Shown: positions 38,796 through 47,130 of the stretch, piece by piece | Position numbering within the stretch: position 1 is the stretch's first letter | Layout of the letters: the number at the start of each line of letters is the position of its first letter | Assembly (NCBI RefSeq): GCF_009659535.1 | Contig: NZ_VJZZ01000001.1 | Coordinates: 248,001-312,000 of the forward strand | DNA: 64,000 bases | Direction of reading: 5' to 3' | Source of the DNA: Aggregicoccus sp. 17bor-14 | Lineage (GTDB): Bacteria; Myxococcota; Myxococcia; Myxococcales; Myxococcaceae | The notes under the pieces: model-generated | The model's database searches: none | Seen by the model: only the letters and a program-made list of their open reading frames with translations | What the model was told of the DNA's origin: nothing | Position numbers and translations under genes: made by a program

Positions 38796-38828
38796 GGGGC
38801 CCCGGTCTTATGACCGTGGGCCCCGTGT
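38792..38828 (-). other. Hairpin covering the start of the 38795 gene
   Basis: ACACGGGGCCC and GGGCCCCGTGT pair over 11 bases and, inside, CGGTC pairs with GACCG around a TTAT loop with one bulged base. It spans the 29 bases before the GTG start and includes that codon. It could be a terminator for the upstream gene or a fold that controls initiation. No T-run follows. Confidence 0.6.
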
Positions 38829-38857
38829 GGCAACACCTGCTCGCTCCGGGCTGAGGA

Positions 38858-39820
38858 CTACTGGCCGGGAGCCGCACCCGCCGTGGCCGGCGCCGCCGCC
38901 GGGGCAGCGCCCGGTGCCGCAGCCGCCGCGTCGGGGTTCATCGCGCGCTTGATGTTCGCCAGCCGCCCGCGCATCTGCGAGGCGAACTCGCTGTTCGGGT
39001 AGGTGCCGATCGCATCGCGCACCGTGTCCGCCGCCTTCTGCAGCTGGTTCGTCTCCTGCAGCGACTGGGCGAGCAGCAGCATCGCGTAGTCGCGGGTCTT
39101 GGACTTCTTGTCGCCCTCGACGAAGCGGGTCAGCAGCGGCACCGCCTGCTCGTGCTTCTTGAGCGAGTTGTACGCGGTGCCGAGGAAGAAGGAGGCGTCC
39201 AGCCCGTCGCTCTCGCCCGGGTTCATCGCGAGGAAGCGGCTGAGCTCGCTCACCACCGTGGGCATGTCGTTGCGGCGGAAGGCGGCCTTGCCGCGCTCGA
39301 ACGCGCTGTCACCCACCTCGCGGCGCAGCGCCACCGCGCGGTCGTTGAGCGCCTGCTTCTCCAGCGAGGAGAGGCGGCTGGTGTCCAGCTTCACCAGCGC
39401 GTCGATGCCCTTGAGCCGCTCGTCGCCGGGCAGCGTGGTCATCAGCTTGTAGACCTCGGCGGCCGAGCGCTCGGCGTTCTGCGAGGCGGTGAGCTCGGCG
39501 CGCTGCTTCTCCGCCTGGGTGGTCAGCTCCGCCACGGTCTTCTCCAGCCGCTCGCGCTCGCCGGTCGCCGTGGAGGTGCGCGCGGAGCTGATGCCCACCG
39601 CGGCGCCGATGCAGAGGATCGCGAAGAGCGCGTACGCCACACCGGACGAGATCCACTGCCGCTTCTGGAAGTCCTCCTGGCGCTTGCCCACCAGCTTCAG
39701 CTCGGCGTGGAGGTTCTTGAGGAGGTTGTCCGTCTTGATCACGAGGTTGCGCGCCTCGATCACCTCCTTGCGGATCTCCCCCAGCTCCTTCTCCACCTCA
39801 GGCTTCTGCTCAGCAACCAT
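38858..39820 (-). CDS. Membrane-anchored TPR protein (YbgF-like architecture)
   Basis: A 320-residue protein. A cytoplasmic acidic coil (PEVEKELGEIRKEVIEARNLV) precedes one membrane helix (SSGVAYALFAILCIGAAVGI, about residues 58-77), a charged coiled coil (ERLEKTVAELTTQAEKQRAELTAS) and TPR units (AFERGKAAFRRNDMPTVVSEL and LLTRFVEGDKKSKTRDYAMLLLAQSL). The Ala/Pro/Gly tail is disordered. The architecture is like the CpoB/YbgF adaptors of the Tol system, though no Tol genes are near. ATG at 39820 was chosen (AGGA 8 bases before); ATGs at 39826 and 39868 are alternatives. Confidence 0.75.
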   Translation of the reverse strand: MVAEQKPEVEKELGEIRKEVIEARNLVIKTDNLLKNLHAELKLVGKRQEDFQKRQWISSGVAYALFAILCIGAAVGISSARTSTATGERERLEKTVAELTTQAEKQRAELTASQNAERSAAEVYKLMTTLPGDERLKGIDALVKLDTSRLSSLEKQALNDRAVALRREVGDSAFERGKAAFRRNDMPTVVSELSRFLAMNPGESDGLDASFFLGTAYNSLKKHEQAVPLLTRFVEGDKKSKTRDYAMLLLAQSLQETNQLQKAADTVRDAIGTYPNSEFASQMRGRLANIKRAMNPDAAAAAPGAAPAAAPATAGAAPGQ

Positions 39821-39958
39821 GGACATCTTCCTGTTGGGCCCGGAAATGATCTCGGCCGATTCGCGCATCGTGGGACAACCCCCGTGGATAATTGGCTACG
39901 GCAACTGCTTTGACGGTCCCAAACCGGACCGGCCGCCACGGAATTTCCCCGAGTTTCA

Positions 39959-39983
39959 CCTGCCCGCAGGGCGAGCGGGCAGG
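39959..39983 (-). terminator. Hairpin downstream of the beta-barrel gene
   Basis: Nine perfect base pairs (CCTGCCCGC / GCGGGCAGG) and a 7-base loop lie 12 bases after the stop of the barrel gene on the minus strand. There is no T-run in the 15 bases after it, so it may rely on Rho or stabilise the mRNA. The rest of the 175-base gap up to 39820 shows no further feature. Confidence 0.5.
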
Positions 39984-39995
39984 CAATCGCCGGCG

Positions 39996-40655
39996 CTACC
40001 AGTTCACCGGCCGGCTCGGCTCGGCGTCGAAGGTGTAGGTGGCGCCCAGACCCAGCCACACCCCACCCCCGTTCACGCTGCCCAGGTCCTTCACCGGTCC
40101 GCGCGCGAGCAGCCCGCGCAGCTCCATCGTCGCGGCCCAGCGGTCCGTGAGGCGCAGGGAGCCGCCCGCGGTGAGGCCCCAGGCCTGCTTCACGCCCTCG
40201 GTGCCCGGCTGCCCCTGGAAGGTGGAGAGCACCAGCGTGGGGCCGCCGAGCACCCCCACCCAGGGCAGCAGGCCCTGCGGGCCCACGCCCTCCAGCAGGG
40301 TCTGCAGCCGAAGGCCCAGCAGCGCGCCGTAGGTGAGCGTGGTGAGCTGCGGGGCGCCGCTGAGCCGGATGCGCTCGGCCGAGCCGAACAGGTCCACCCC
40401 CAGCTCCACGTGCTCGCTCACCGCGTAGCCGAAGGTGGCCACCAGCAGCGGCCCGCCGGGCGAGGGCGCGCCGCGCTGCAGGCCCTGGTTCTCGGGCCGC
40501 GCGTAGTAGCCGCTCAGGAAGGTGTCGTTGGAGGTGCGGCGCCAGCCCCCGGCGACGGTGATGCGCCCCACCCCGTCCAGGCTCGTCTGGGCAAGGGCGG
40601 CGGGGGCGGCGAGCAGCGAGAGCAGCAGGGCGAACGGCAGGGTGAAGCGGGGCAT
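39996..40655 (-). CDS. Outer-membrane beta-barrel protein
   Basis: A 219-residue protein with a signal (MPRFTLPFALLLSLLAAPAALAQ) and a mature part of alternating hydrophobic strands, such as RITVAGGWRRT, PLLVATFGYAVSEHVELGVDLFG and WLGLGATYTF near the end. These fit an eight-strand barrel of the OmpA-like or opacity type. No OmpA domain or lipobox is present. The transported or bound ligand is unknown. The ATG overlaps the TGA of a 54-residue upstream ORF in a TGATG arrangement, so translation is coupled to it. Confidence 0.72.
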   Translation of the reverse strand: MPRFTLPFALLLSLLAAPAALAQTSLDGVGRITVAGGWRRTSNDTFLSGYYARPENQGLQRGAPSPGGPLLVATFGYAVSEHVELGVDLFGSAERIRLSGAPQLTTLTYGALLGLRLQTLLEGVGPQGLLPWVGVLGGPTLVLSTFQGQPGTEGVKQAWGLTAGGSLRLTDRWAATMELRGLLARGPVKDLGSVNGGGVWLGLGATYTFDAEPSRPVNW

Positions 40656-40819
40656 CAGGGGCCTTCGGAGGTCCTCGAGCGCAGGGCGATCTCGAGGAAG
40701 GTGGTGCGCCGGCGCAGGATCGTAGCGAGGACGCAGCGCGCGAGACAACCGGCGCCGAACTCCCGGACGACCAGGCCCGGGTGGACCAGCAGGTGCCGCA
40801 GGGTGATGACGCCCAGCAT
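40655..40819 (-). CDS. Small 54-residue protein coupled to the barrel gene
   Basis: ATG at 40819, 54 residues, TGA at 40655-40657. The sequence begins MLGVITLRHLLVHPGLVV, continues with FGAGCLARCVLATILRR and ends SRTSEGP. It is hydrophobic in the centre with two cysteines four apart and basic flanks, as in small membrane-associated proteins. Support is a strong ribosome site (GAGGAGGG about 5 bases before the ATG) and a TGATG overlap with the barrel gene, typical of a true upstream cistron. No family is recognised. Chance ORFs this short do occur, so confidence is moderate. Confidence 0.55.
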   Translation of the reverse strand: MLGVITLRHLLVHPGLVVREFGAGCLARCVLATILRRRTTFLEIALRSRTSEGP

Positions 40820-40928
40820 GTGCGCCCTCCTCACGTCCCCGCACCGCTACAGGGATGTGCGCACGCTAGTGGGGGCCAGGGGCGGGTCAACTTTCTGCCC
40901 CGGCTGCGCGCAAGGCCCCCCGCGCCGC

Positions 40929-42713
40929 TCAGCGCGCCCGCCGCTCGAGCTCGAGCAGCGGCATCTCCAGCACCACCACGCTGCCGTGCAGGCACGGCAG
41001 GTGGAAGTCCGCGTCGTCCAGCTCCTCGAGCAGCGCGCGCAGCTGCGCGTCCGTCACGCTTGCCTCGGCGGCGCGCGCCGCGTGGCAGGCCATCACCCGC
41101 AGCGGCTCAGCGAGCGCGAGCGCATCCAGCGGCACGCCGGCGGGCGGCAGCGCCCGCGAGAGCGCCTCCAGCAGCGCGGGCGCGTCCGCCCCGCTCAGCG
41201 CCGTGGGCAGGGCCTTCACCGCGAGGCTGGTGCCCCCGAAGGGCTCCACCTCGAAGCCCAGCCGCGCGAGCGCCTCCTGCCCGGAGACCAGCGCACGCGC
41301 CGCCGGCAGCGGCAGCTCCACGGTGGTGGCAAAGAGCGAGAGCGCAGGGGAGCGCCCCTGCGCGAGCGCGCGCTCGAAGGTGGCGCGCCGCGCCCGCTCG
41401 AGCGCCGCGTGCAGGTCCAGCACCACCAGCGTGCCGCCGCGTCCCTCGCACACGGGGAAGCGCCCCGCGAGCCGGCCCAGCGGCCGCAGCTGCCCGAAGT
41501 AGCCGGGGGGCGGCGCCTCGTTGAGCAGCGGCCGCGCCTGCCCGAACGCGGGCGCCACGGTGCCCGGGGCCCCCGGCTCCCCCGGCGCGTCCTGGGTGCC
41601 GGGGATGGGCAGGGGCGCGCCGCCCCCGGCCTCCTGCGCGCGGGTGAGGAAGCGCTCCACGGCGAGCGCGTAGTGGGCGGCCTCTCGCGGGGCCTCGGGC
41701 GTGGGGCCCGCGCCCAGCCAGGGCGCCGCGCGCAGCGTGCGCACGAGGGCGGCGTTAACCGCGTCCCCCACCCCGCGCGGATCCGCGAAGCGCACCTCGG
41801 TCTTCTGCGGGTGCACGTTCACGTCCACCGCGCGCGGGTCCACGTCGATGAAGATCACCACCACCGGCTGGCGCCCGGTGGGCAGGTACTCCTGGAAGGC
41901 GCGCTGGATGGCACTGTTGAGCCCGCGGTCGCGGATGTAGCGGCGGTTGACGAAGGTGTAGAGGCCGCGCGCGTTGGGGAAGGTAAACTCGGGCGAGGCG
42001 ATGTGGCCCGTCACGCTCACGCCCAGCCGCCGCTCCTCCACCGGCACCAGGTGAGGGTGCACCTCGGCGCCCAGCGCCGCCGCGATGCGCTCGCGAGGGT
42101 CCTCCGGGGCCGCCGGGCTGGTGAACAGCGCCTCGCCCGCGTGGTCCACGAAGAAGGAGACCTCCGGGTGGGCGAGCGCGAGCCGGATCACCGCCTCCTC
42201 CGCGTGCTTGAGCTCGGTGTCCTCGCGCTTCATGAACTTGCGGCGCGCCGGGGTGTTGAAGAAGAGGTCCTCCACCGTCACCACCGTGCCCACCCGGGGC
42301 GCCGCCTCCTCGAGCACGGGCGCGCCACCGCCCTCCACCGTCACCGCCGTGCCCACGGCCGCGCCCACCTCGGCGGTGTGCAGCCGGAAGCGGGACACGG
42401 AGGCGATGGCCGGCACCGCCTCGCCGCGAAAGCCCTTGCTCACCAGCGAGAAGAGCCCGTCCAGGTCGCGCAGCTTGCTCGTCGCGTGGCGCAGCAGGCA
42501 CAGCTCGGCGTCCTCGCGCGCCATGCCGTGGCCGTCGTCGTCCACCACGATGCGCGCGAGCCCCCCACCCGCGAGCGACACCCTCAACGTGCGCGCGCCC
42601 GCGTCCAGCGCGTTCTCGCACAGCTCCTTCACGACCGACGCCGGGCGCTCCACCACCTCGCCCGCGGCGATCTTGTTGATCAGCACCTCACTGAGCACGG
42701 CGATGCGCGGCAT
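40929..42713 (-). CDS. mutL: DNA mismatch repair protein MutL
   Basis: A 594-residue GHKL ATPase. The N-terminal domain has the full MutL set: AAGEVVERPASVVKELCENALDAG, VVDDDGHGM, SKGFRGEAVPAIASVS (motif III) and a second half with PVVVIFIDVDPRAVDVNVHPQKTEVRF. The region around residue 440 reads DLHAALERARRA where endonuclease-type MutL has DQHAxxExxxxE, and the C-terminus has ACHAAR and CLHGSV in place of ACR and CPHGRP, so the nuclease site looks degenerate. MutL links MutS to downstream repair. It is alone, with an epimerase gene divergent upstream. Confidence 0.95.
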   Translation of the reverse strand: MPRIAVLSEVLINKIAAGEVVERPASVVKELCENALDAGARTLRVSLAGGGLARIVVDDDGHGMAREDAELCLLRHATSKLRDLDGLFSLVSKGFRGEAVPAIASVSRFRLHTAEVGAAVGTAVTVEGGGAPVLEEAAPRVGTVVTVEDLFFNTPARRKFMKREDTELKHAEEAVIRLALAHPEVSFFVDHAGEALFTSPAAPEDPRERIAAALGAEVHPHLVPVEERRLGVSVTGHIASPEFTFPNARGLYTFVNRRYIRDRGLNSAIQRAFQEYLPTGRQPVVVIFIDVDPRAVDVNVHPQKTEVRFADPRGVGDAVNAALVRTLRAAPWLGAGPTPEAPREAAHYALAVERFLTRAQEAGGGAPLPIPGTQDAPGEPGAPGTVAPAFGQARPLLNEAPPPGYFGQLRPLGRLAGRFPVCEGRGGTLVVLDLHAALERARRATFERALAQGRSPALSLFATTVELPLPAARALVSGQEALARLGFEVEPFGGTSLAVKALPTALSGADAPALLEALSRALPPAGVPLDALALAEPLRVMACHAARAAEASVTDAQLRALLEELDDADFHLPCLHGSVVVLEMPLLELERRAR

Positions 42714-42817
42714 GGGGCCGGCATCATGGGCAAGGCCTGCTCCCTTGGCCAGCGCGGGCTTCGCCCTGCACCTGCGCTACCCACCTTCTCCGATTTGCGC
42801 TAAAGCGCGCCCACCTC

Positions 42818-43780
42818 ATGGCCGAGACAAGCGCAGAGCGCAGGGGACTGCGCGTGGCGGTGACCGGAGCGACCGGCGACCTCGCGGGCCTGCTGCTGCC
42901 GCGGCTCGAGCAGGACCCCGCCGTGGAGAGCATCCTCGTCCTGGACGTGGCCAAGCCCGAGGGCCGCAAGGTGGACTTCCGCCGCGTGGAGCTCACCCGC
43001 CACGACGCGGACGCGGACCTCGCCGACGCGCTCGCCGAGCGCCCCGTGGACGCGCTCTACCACCTGGCGCTGCTCTCCGGCCGCGTGCACGACGGCGCCT
43101 TCGCCCACGAGCTCGAGGTCATCGGCTCCATGGCGGTGCTCGCGGCGGCCGCGCGCGCGCGCCTGCCGCGGCTCGTCATCCCCTCGCTCACGGCGCTCTA
43201 CGGCGCGCGCAGCCAGAGCCCCTGCCTGCTGCGCGAGGAGGCGCCGCTCGCCGGCAGCCCCGGCAGCCGCTTCATCAGCGACAAGGTGGAAGTGGAGCAG
43301 CAGGTGCGCGCCTTCCGCGAGCGCAACCCGGACACGCGCGTGCTGGTGCTCCGGCTCGCCCCGCCCCTGGGCCCCTCGCTGGACAACCCCGCCACCCGGC
43401 TGCTCTCGCGCCGCGTGGTGCCCACGCTCCTGGGCTTCGACCCGCTCTGGCAGGCGCTGCACGAGGAGGACGCGGCGAGCGCCCTGCACCTCGCGCTCAC
43501 GGCCGACGCGGACGGGGAGTTCAACATCGTGGGAGACGGGGTCATCCCCCTCTCCGCGCTCATCCGTGAGGCAGGCGGACAGCCGCTGCCCCTGCCCGGC
43601 CCCCTGGCGAGGACCGCGCTGCGCGCGCTCAACCTCGTGGGCACCGGGAGCTTGCCGCTCAACATGCTGGACTACATCCACTACAGCTGGGTCGCTGATG
43701 GCCAGCGCGCGGCGCGCGTGCTCGGCTTCGTCCCCCGCTACCACGCCCGCGACGCAGCGGCCGCGTTGAAGAGGAGCTGA
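42818..43780 (+). CDS. NAD-dependent epimerase/SDR-like protein with altered catalytic site
   Basis: A 320-residue extended-SDR protein. The dinucleotide loop RVAVTGATGDLAG is at residues about 12-24, and the acidic NAD-binding end of strand 2 follows (VLDVAKPEGRK). VIPSLTALYGARS is the substrate-domain serine region. Where the catalytic Tyr-x-x-x-Lys is expected the sequence reads RFISDKVEVEQQ: the lysine is kept but the tyrosine is phenylalanine. It may bind NAD without classical epimerase activity. The acyltransferase gene starts 3 bases after its stop, so they share a transcript. Confidence 0.75.
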   Translation: MAETSAERRGLRVAVTGATGDLAGLLLPRLEQDPAVESILVLDVAKPEGRKVDFRRVELTRHDADADLADALAERPVDALYHLALLSGRVHDGAFAHELEVIGSMAVLAAAARARLPRLVIPSLTALYGARSQSPCLLREEAPLAGSPGSRFISDKVEVEQQVRAFRERNPDTRVLVLRLAPPLGPSLDNPATRLLSRRVVPTLLGFDPLWQALHEEDAASALHLALTADADGEFNIVGDGVIPLSALIREAGGQPLPLPGPLARTALRALNLVGTGSLPLNMLDYIHYSWVADGQRAARVLGFVPRYHARDAAAALKRS

Positions 43781-43783
43781 CGC

Positions 43784-45313
43784 ATGGCCAAGGGCGTCCT
43801 GGGAAATGATCCCTTCCAGCGCGGCGCGGCCGAGCCGGCGGAGAAGCAGGCTGCAGCCGCGAAGGCCCCCGCGAAGAAGGCCTCTGCTCCGAAGGCGGCT
43901 GCGAAGAAGGCGGCCGCGACTCCCCCCCCGGCTGCGAAGAAGGCGCCCGCGGCAAAGAAGGCGCCCGCTGCGAAGAAGGTGAAGCCCGCCCGGCGCGCCC
44001 CCGCTGCGCCTTCGCGCGACGCGGAAACCGCACCTTCGGCGTCTGCGGAGCAGGCGGGGTCGACGACACCGCCTCCTGCGCGAGGCGTGGCGCCCACGCG
44101 CCCCGCGGCCGCGCGCAGCGAGGAGCAGGCGCCGCGCGAGACCGCCCCGGCACCGGCGGAGCTTCACGCGCGACCCGAGCCCACGGCCGAGCCGCGCGAC
44201 GCCCAGGAGGCGCGGGAGCACACCGGCGCGCCGAGCGGACCGGCAGACGCGGGGAGGCCTCGCGCCGACGACTCCGGGGCCGCGCATGCATCCGCCGTCG
44301 GGCTCGCTGACGCGGCCCCCGCGGCAGAGCTCGAGGACCTGGAGCCGCCCGCTCCCGCGCAGCAGGCCTCGCTCGCGGTACCCCGGACGCCCCAGACACG
44401 GCGCGTCTCGCCGCCCGAGGGGAGCACGGGGCGCGCGGGCGCACTGCTGCAGCTCGCGCGGGACATGGCAGCCCAGGCGCTGGCCAGCGAGGGCATGGGG
44501 CGCGCCGTCGGCGTGGCCCAGGGGCTGCTGGGCGCGCTGCGCGCAGGGCTGGGCACCGGCGGCAGCACGGCGCTGGATGTGTACGGCCGGGACGCGGCGC
44601 TCGTGAGCGACCTCTCTCCGGTGCTCGACTTCCTCTACGAGCGCTACTGGCGCGTGTCGGTGCAGGGCGCGGAGCTCATCCCCCAGGGTCCGGTGGTCCT
44701 CGTCGCGAACCACTCGGGCGCCCTGCCCTTCGATGGGCCGGTGATGCAGCTGGCGCTGGGCCGCGAGCGGCCGGACCTCGCCGAGGCGCGCTGGCTCGCG
44801 GAGGACCAGGTGTTCCACGCGCCGGTGCTGGGCACGCTCTTCAACCGCCTCGGTGCGGTGCGCGCCTGCCAGGAGAACGCCGCGCGGCTGCTGGAGGAGG
44901 GCCGCCCGGTCGTCGTGTTCCCGGAGGGCATCCAGGGCCTGAGCAAGCCCTTCGCGCAGCGCTACCAGCTCAAGCGCTTCGGGCGCGGCGGCTTCGTGAA
45001 GCTCGCGCTGCGCTCGGGAGCGCCCATCGTGCCGGTGGCAATCGTGGGCGCGGAGGAGACCTCTCCGCTGCTGGCGCGCCTGCCCGGCGAGTTCCTCGGC
45101 CTGCCCTACCTCCCGCTCACCCTGCTCGGGCCCCTGCCCCTGCCGGCCAAGTGGAGCATCCGCTTCGGCGAGCCGCTGCCGCTGGGAGAGGCCGGCCCGG
45201 AGGCCGCGGACGACCTGTCCGAGGTCCAGCGCCTCACGGAGCGCACCCGCGAGTCCATCCAGGGCATGCTCCAGGCGCAGCTGCAGGAGCGCCGCTCGGT
45301 GTTCGCGGGCTAG
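43784..45313 (+). CDS. Lysophospholipid acyltransferase with histone-H1-like N-terminus
   Basis: A 509-residue protein. The first about 220 residues are Ala/Lys/Pro repeats (AAKKAPAAKKAPAAKK at about 50-66) with Glu/Pro blocks, resembling histone H1. The catalytic half has VLVANHSGALPFDGPV (the acyltransferase block with HSG in place of H-x4-D, the Asp being two residues later), VFPEGIQGLSKPF (block III) and PIVPVAIVGAEE. It should transfer an acyl chain to a lysophospholipid in the inner membrane. The long basic tail could bind acidic lipids or DNA. It lies 3 bases after the epimerase gene. Confidence 0.85.
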   Translation: MAKGVLGNDPFQRGAAEPAEKQAAAAKAPAKKASAPKAAAKKAAATPPPAAKKAPAAKKAPAAKKVKPARRAPAAPSRDAETAPSASAEQAGSTTPPPARGVAPTRPAAARSEEQAPRETAPAPAELHARPEPTAEPRDAQEAREHTGAPSGPADAGRPRADDSGAAHASAVGLADAAPAAELEDLEPPAPAQQASLAVPRTPQTRRVSPPEGSTGRAGALLQLARDMAAQALASEGMGRAVGVAQGLLGALRAGLGTGGSTALDVYGRDAALVSDLSPVLDFLYERYWRVSVQGAELIPQGPVVLVANHSGALPFDGPVMQLALGRERPDLAEARWLAEDQVFHAPVLGTLFNRLGAVRACQENAARLLEEGRPVVVFPEGIQGLSKPFAQRYQLKRFGRGGFVKLALRSGAPIVPVAIVGAEETSPLLARLPGEFLGLPYLPLTLLGPLPLPAKWSIRFGEPLPLGEAGPEAADDLSEVQRLTERTRESIQGMLQAQLQERRSVFAG

Positions 45314-45322
45314 GATCCGCCC

Positions 45323-45619
45323 ATGTCCCGCCGCGCCCCGCAGTCCGCCGCCTCGCTCCTGCCCCGCCTCCTCGCACGCCTCGCCGAGTCCTCCGGGAAG
45401 GCGGGAGGCCTCACCCCGGTTTGGGCCGCAGCGGTGGGCGAGCACATCGCCAAGCACACCGCGCCCTACACCCTGGAAGGAGGCACGCTGGTGATCACGG
45501 TGCGCAGCGCCGAGTGGGCGAGGACGCTCGAGCGGGAGCAGGCCAGCCTCCTCGCGCGGCTCAATGCGCAGCTGGGAGAGGGCGTGGTGCGCGCCCTGGG
45601 ATTCCGGCTCCAGCCGTGA
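45323..45619 (+). CDS. DUF721 / DciA-like protein
   Basis: A 98-residue protein. The core GLTPVWAAAVGEHIAKHTAPYTLEGGTLVITVRSAEWARTLEREQASLLARLN matches DUF721, the family that includes the DciA helicase loader of many bacteria. DciA brings replicative helicase to DNA. Its gene lies 9 bases after the acyltransferase stop and ends inside the start of the CAP gene, so it is in the operon by position but not obviously by function. A TAGGAT motif sits 6 bases before the ATG. Confidence 0.82.
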   Translation: MSRRAPQSAASLLPRLLARLAESSGKAGGLTPVWAAAVGEHIAKHTAPYTLEGGTLVITVRSAEWARTLEREQASLLARLNAQLGEGVVRALGFRLQP

Positions 45620-47118
45620 TGCTCGCGCTGACGATGGTGGCGCTGCTCGGCGCGGCCGAGCCCGGTCCCCGGGACATCGAGCAGCAGGCGGCCGCGCACG
45701 TGACGAGCGAGTACGAGCGCGTGGGCCGCCGCGCGCCGGCGCTGGACGCCGCGCTCTCCCAGGCCGCGCGCGCGCTCGCCCAGGAGGCCCTCACCGAGGG
45801 CTCCACGGGCGCCGCGGACCCCTACGTGCTCACGGACGCCGTGAGCGACGCGGGCGGCGCGGACCCCACGCCGCGCTCCTACGTGGTGCGCGCCTGGGTG
45901 CGCGAGCACGCCATCGGCACCTTCCGCGCGCGCAAGGATCTCGCGAGCGAGCCGGCCACCCACGTGGGCGTGGGCGCCGCGGTGAAGGGGGAGCGCGCCG
46001 CGCTCGTGGTGCTGCTCGCCGAGCGCAAGGCGACGCTCGCCTCCTTCAAGCGCACCCTGCCCCGCCCTGGCGCCACGCAGACCCTGTGCGGCCAGTTGGC
46101 CTCGCCCCTGCGCGGCGCCGAGGTGTTCGTCACCCGGCCGGATGGCAACGTGGACCGCCCCAAGCTCACCCGCGACGCCGGCGCCGACTTCTGCAGCCGC
46201 CTCAGCTTCCCGGGCGCGGGCAACTACGCGGTGGAGGTGATCGGGCGCGGGCAGCGCGGCCCCGAGGTCGCCGCGCTCTTCCTCGTGGACGTGGGCGGCA
46301 CGCGCAGCCGCGAGGCGCGCCTGCGCGTGGAGGAGCCGCGCACGCTGGCCGAGGCGCGCGTGCTGCTGCTCGGGCAGATCAACGCCCTGCGGCGCGCCCA
46401 CCAGCAGCCCGCGCTCCACGCGGACCCCGCGCTGGAGGCCGTGGCCCAGCGCTACGCCGAGCGCATGGCGCGCGAGGGCTTCTTCGCGCACGTCGCACCG
46501 GACGGAAGCGACCTGCGCCAGCGCATGGAGGCGGCCGGGCCGGGCTACCGCAGCTACGGCGAGAACCTCGGCCTCGCGGGAGGGCCCGTCGCCGCGCACT
46601 TCGGCATCGAGCACAGCCCCGGCCACCGCAAGAACCTCCTCGGGCCGCAGTACTCGGCCGCCGGCATCGGCGTGGCGTTCCAGACGGTCGAGGGCCGGCC
46701 CCAGGCCATCGTCGTCGAGGTCTTCGCCGCCACCGCGCAGCAGAGCGCGGACCCGCTCGGCGATGCGTACCGCGCGGTGAACGCCCACCGCGCCGACCGC
46801 CACCTGCCGCCGCTGGAGCGCAGCGAGGTGCTCCAGCAGATCGCCTTCGACCACGCCCGCCGCGCCCTGAAGCTGGACCAGCCGCGCGTGAGTCTCCCCG
46901 GCTCCGAGCTGCACGAGCGGGTGTTCGCGGCGATGAAGGACGTGAAGAGCACCTCGGTGGACATGTACGTCACCGAGGACCCCTCGCAGCTGCCCGAGTC
47001 GCGCAGCCTCACCGAGCCGCGCAACGATCGCGTGGGGCTCGCCACCGTGCGCGGCGACTCCCCCACCTACGGCAAGGGCCGCTACTGGGTGGTGGTCATC
47101 TACGCAGCGACGCACTAA
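45619..47118 (+). CDS. CAP-domain exported protein
   Basis: A 499-residue protein with a short hydrophobic start (MLALTMVALLGAAEPG) that could be a signal. A first conserved region (about residues 25-160) is unclassified. The CAP/SCP domain follows at about residues 250-375: QINALRRAHQQPALHADPALEAVAQRYAERMA, FFAHVAPDGSDLRQRM, YGENLG and HSPGHRKNLLG, including the histidines of the CAP cavity. The C-terminal part is a partial second copy (VNAHRADRHLPPLERSEVLQQIAFDH). The ATG overlaps the upstream TGA by one base, which couples translation. Confidence 0.8.
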   Translation: MLALTMVALLGAAEPGPRDIEQQAAAHVTSEYERVGRRAPALDAALSQAARALAQEALTEGSTGAADPYVLTDAVSDAGGADPTPRSYVVRAWVREHAIGTFRARKDLASEPATHVGVGAAVKGERAALVVLLAERKATLASFKRTLPRPGATQTLCGQLASPLRGAEVFVTRPDGNVDRPKLTRDAGADFCSRLSFPGAGNYAVEVIGRGQRGPEVAALFLVDVGGTRSREARLRVEEPRTLAEARVLLLGQINALRRAHQQPALHADPALEAVAQRYAERMAREGFFAHVAPDGSDLRQRMEAAGPGYRSYGENLGLAGGPVAAHFGIEHSPGHRKNLLGPQYSAAGIGVAFQTVEGRPQAIVVEVFAATAQQSADPLGDAYRAVNAHRADRHLPPLERSEVLQQIAFDHARRALKLDQPRVSLPGSELHERVFAAMKDVKSTSVDMYVTEDPSQLPESRSLTEPRNDRVGLATVRGDSPTYGKGRYWVVVIYAATH

Positions 47119-47130
47119 GCGAGGGGCCCC

